A model generated the notes under the pieces. The model had not been told where the DNA came from. It saw only the letters and a program-made list of their open reading frames with translations, and searched no databases. From the NCBI GenBank assembly GCA_020433835.1, contig JAGRBY010000467.1, forward strand, positions 1-5,892: DNA of 5,892 nt. The letters are read 5' to 3'. Both the position numbers and the translations under genes were made by a program. The stretch comes from Anaerolineae bacterium. Lineage in GTDB: Bacteria; Chloroflexota; Anaerolineae; 4572-78; J111. Shown here piece by piece: positions 5,844 through 5,892 of this stretch; positions within the stretch are counted from its first letter, which is position 1; each line of letters opens with the position of its first letter.

Positions 5844-5892
5844 AACACTGATGCCATTAAGTAGTGACTGGCGTTGGCCCCCCTACCCCCCC
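5830..5892 (+). CDS. Possible 5' end of a downstream gene, cut by the window edge
   Basis: An ATG at 5830 opens a frame with no stop to the window end: 21 codons, beginning MHPFETLMPLSSDWRW and continuing Pro/Tyr-rich. It overlaps the methyltransferase 3' end by 14 bases, a common arrangement for translationally coupled genes. AGGGA at 5813-5817 lies 12 bases upstream. An in-frame ATG at 5851, seven bases after the methyltransferase stop, is an alternative start. The fragment is too short to assign a family, and a 21-codon open frame can occur by chance. Confidence 0.4.
   Translation, partial: MHPFETLMPLSSDWRWPPYPP

Overview
The window carries two adjacent, clearly related membrane-protein genes, a repeat-rich 620-base intergenic region, a methyltransferase gene, and the first codons of what is probably another gene. 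All supported genes are on the + strand. The likely source is a Chloroflexota bacterium (Anaerolineae-like). The grounds are a long Thr-Pro linker of the TPTxTPT type, common in exported proteins of that phylum, and an AAA-like ATPase of a type frequent in Chloroflexota and Cyanobacteria. This is an inference from protein style; no rRNA or other marker gene is present.

Region 1 (103-3855) looks like a two-gene operon with a 33-base gap. The first gene encodes a signal-anchored exported protein: membrane segment, helical/TPR domain, Thr-Pro stalk, and a TolB-like beta-propeller. The second encodes a cytoplasmic STAND/AAA-like P-loop ATPase, then one membrane segment, then a helical/TPR domain homologous to that of the first protein. 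Over one 89-residue ungapped stretch I count 33 identities (37%). The pair therefore looks like a transmembrane sensor and switch: matched ectodomains outside, a propeller as a candidate ligand or partner binder, and an NTPase inside. I do not recognise it as a named system, and it is the best candidate here for something undescribed. Its function cannot be read from the sequence.

Region 2 (3856-4475) has no convincing gene. It holds one weak 52-codon frame and four alternating copies of an AGGTGAC-type repeat. The repeats can fold into competing hairpins, two of them followed by T-runs, as in Rho-independent terminators. A further hairpin and a perfect TATAAT element lie upstream of the next gene.

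Region 3 (4476-5892) is visibly more GC-rich. It holds a class I SAM-dependent methyltransferase with an N-terminal Cys4 zinc-ribbon/Trm112-like segment. A frame overlapping its 3' end by 14 bases runs off the window. The composition change and the hairpin cluster suggest that regions 1 and 3 are separate transcription units with different histories.
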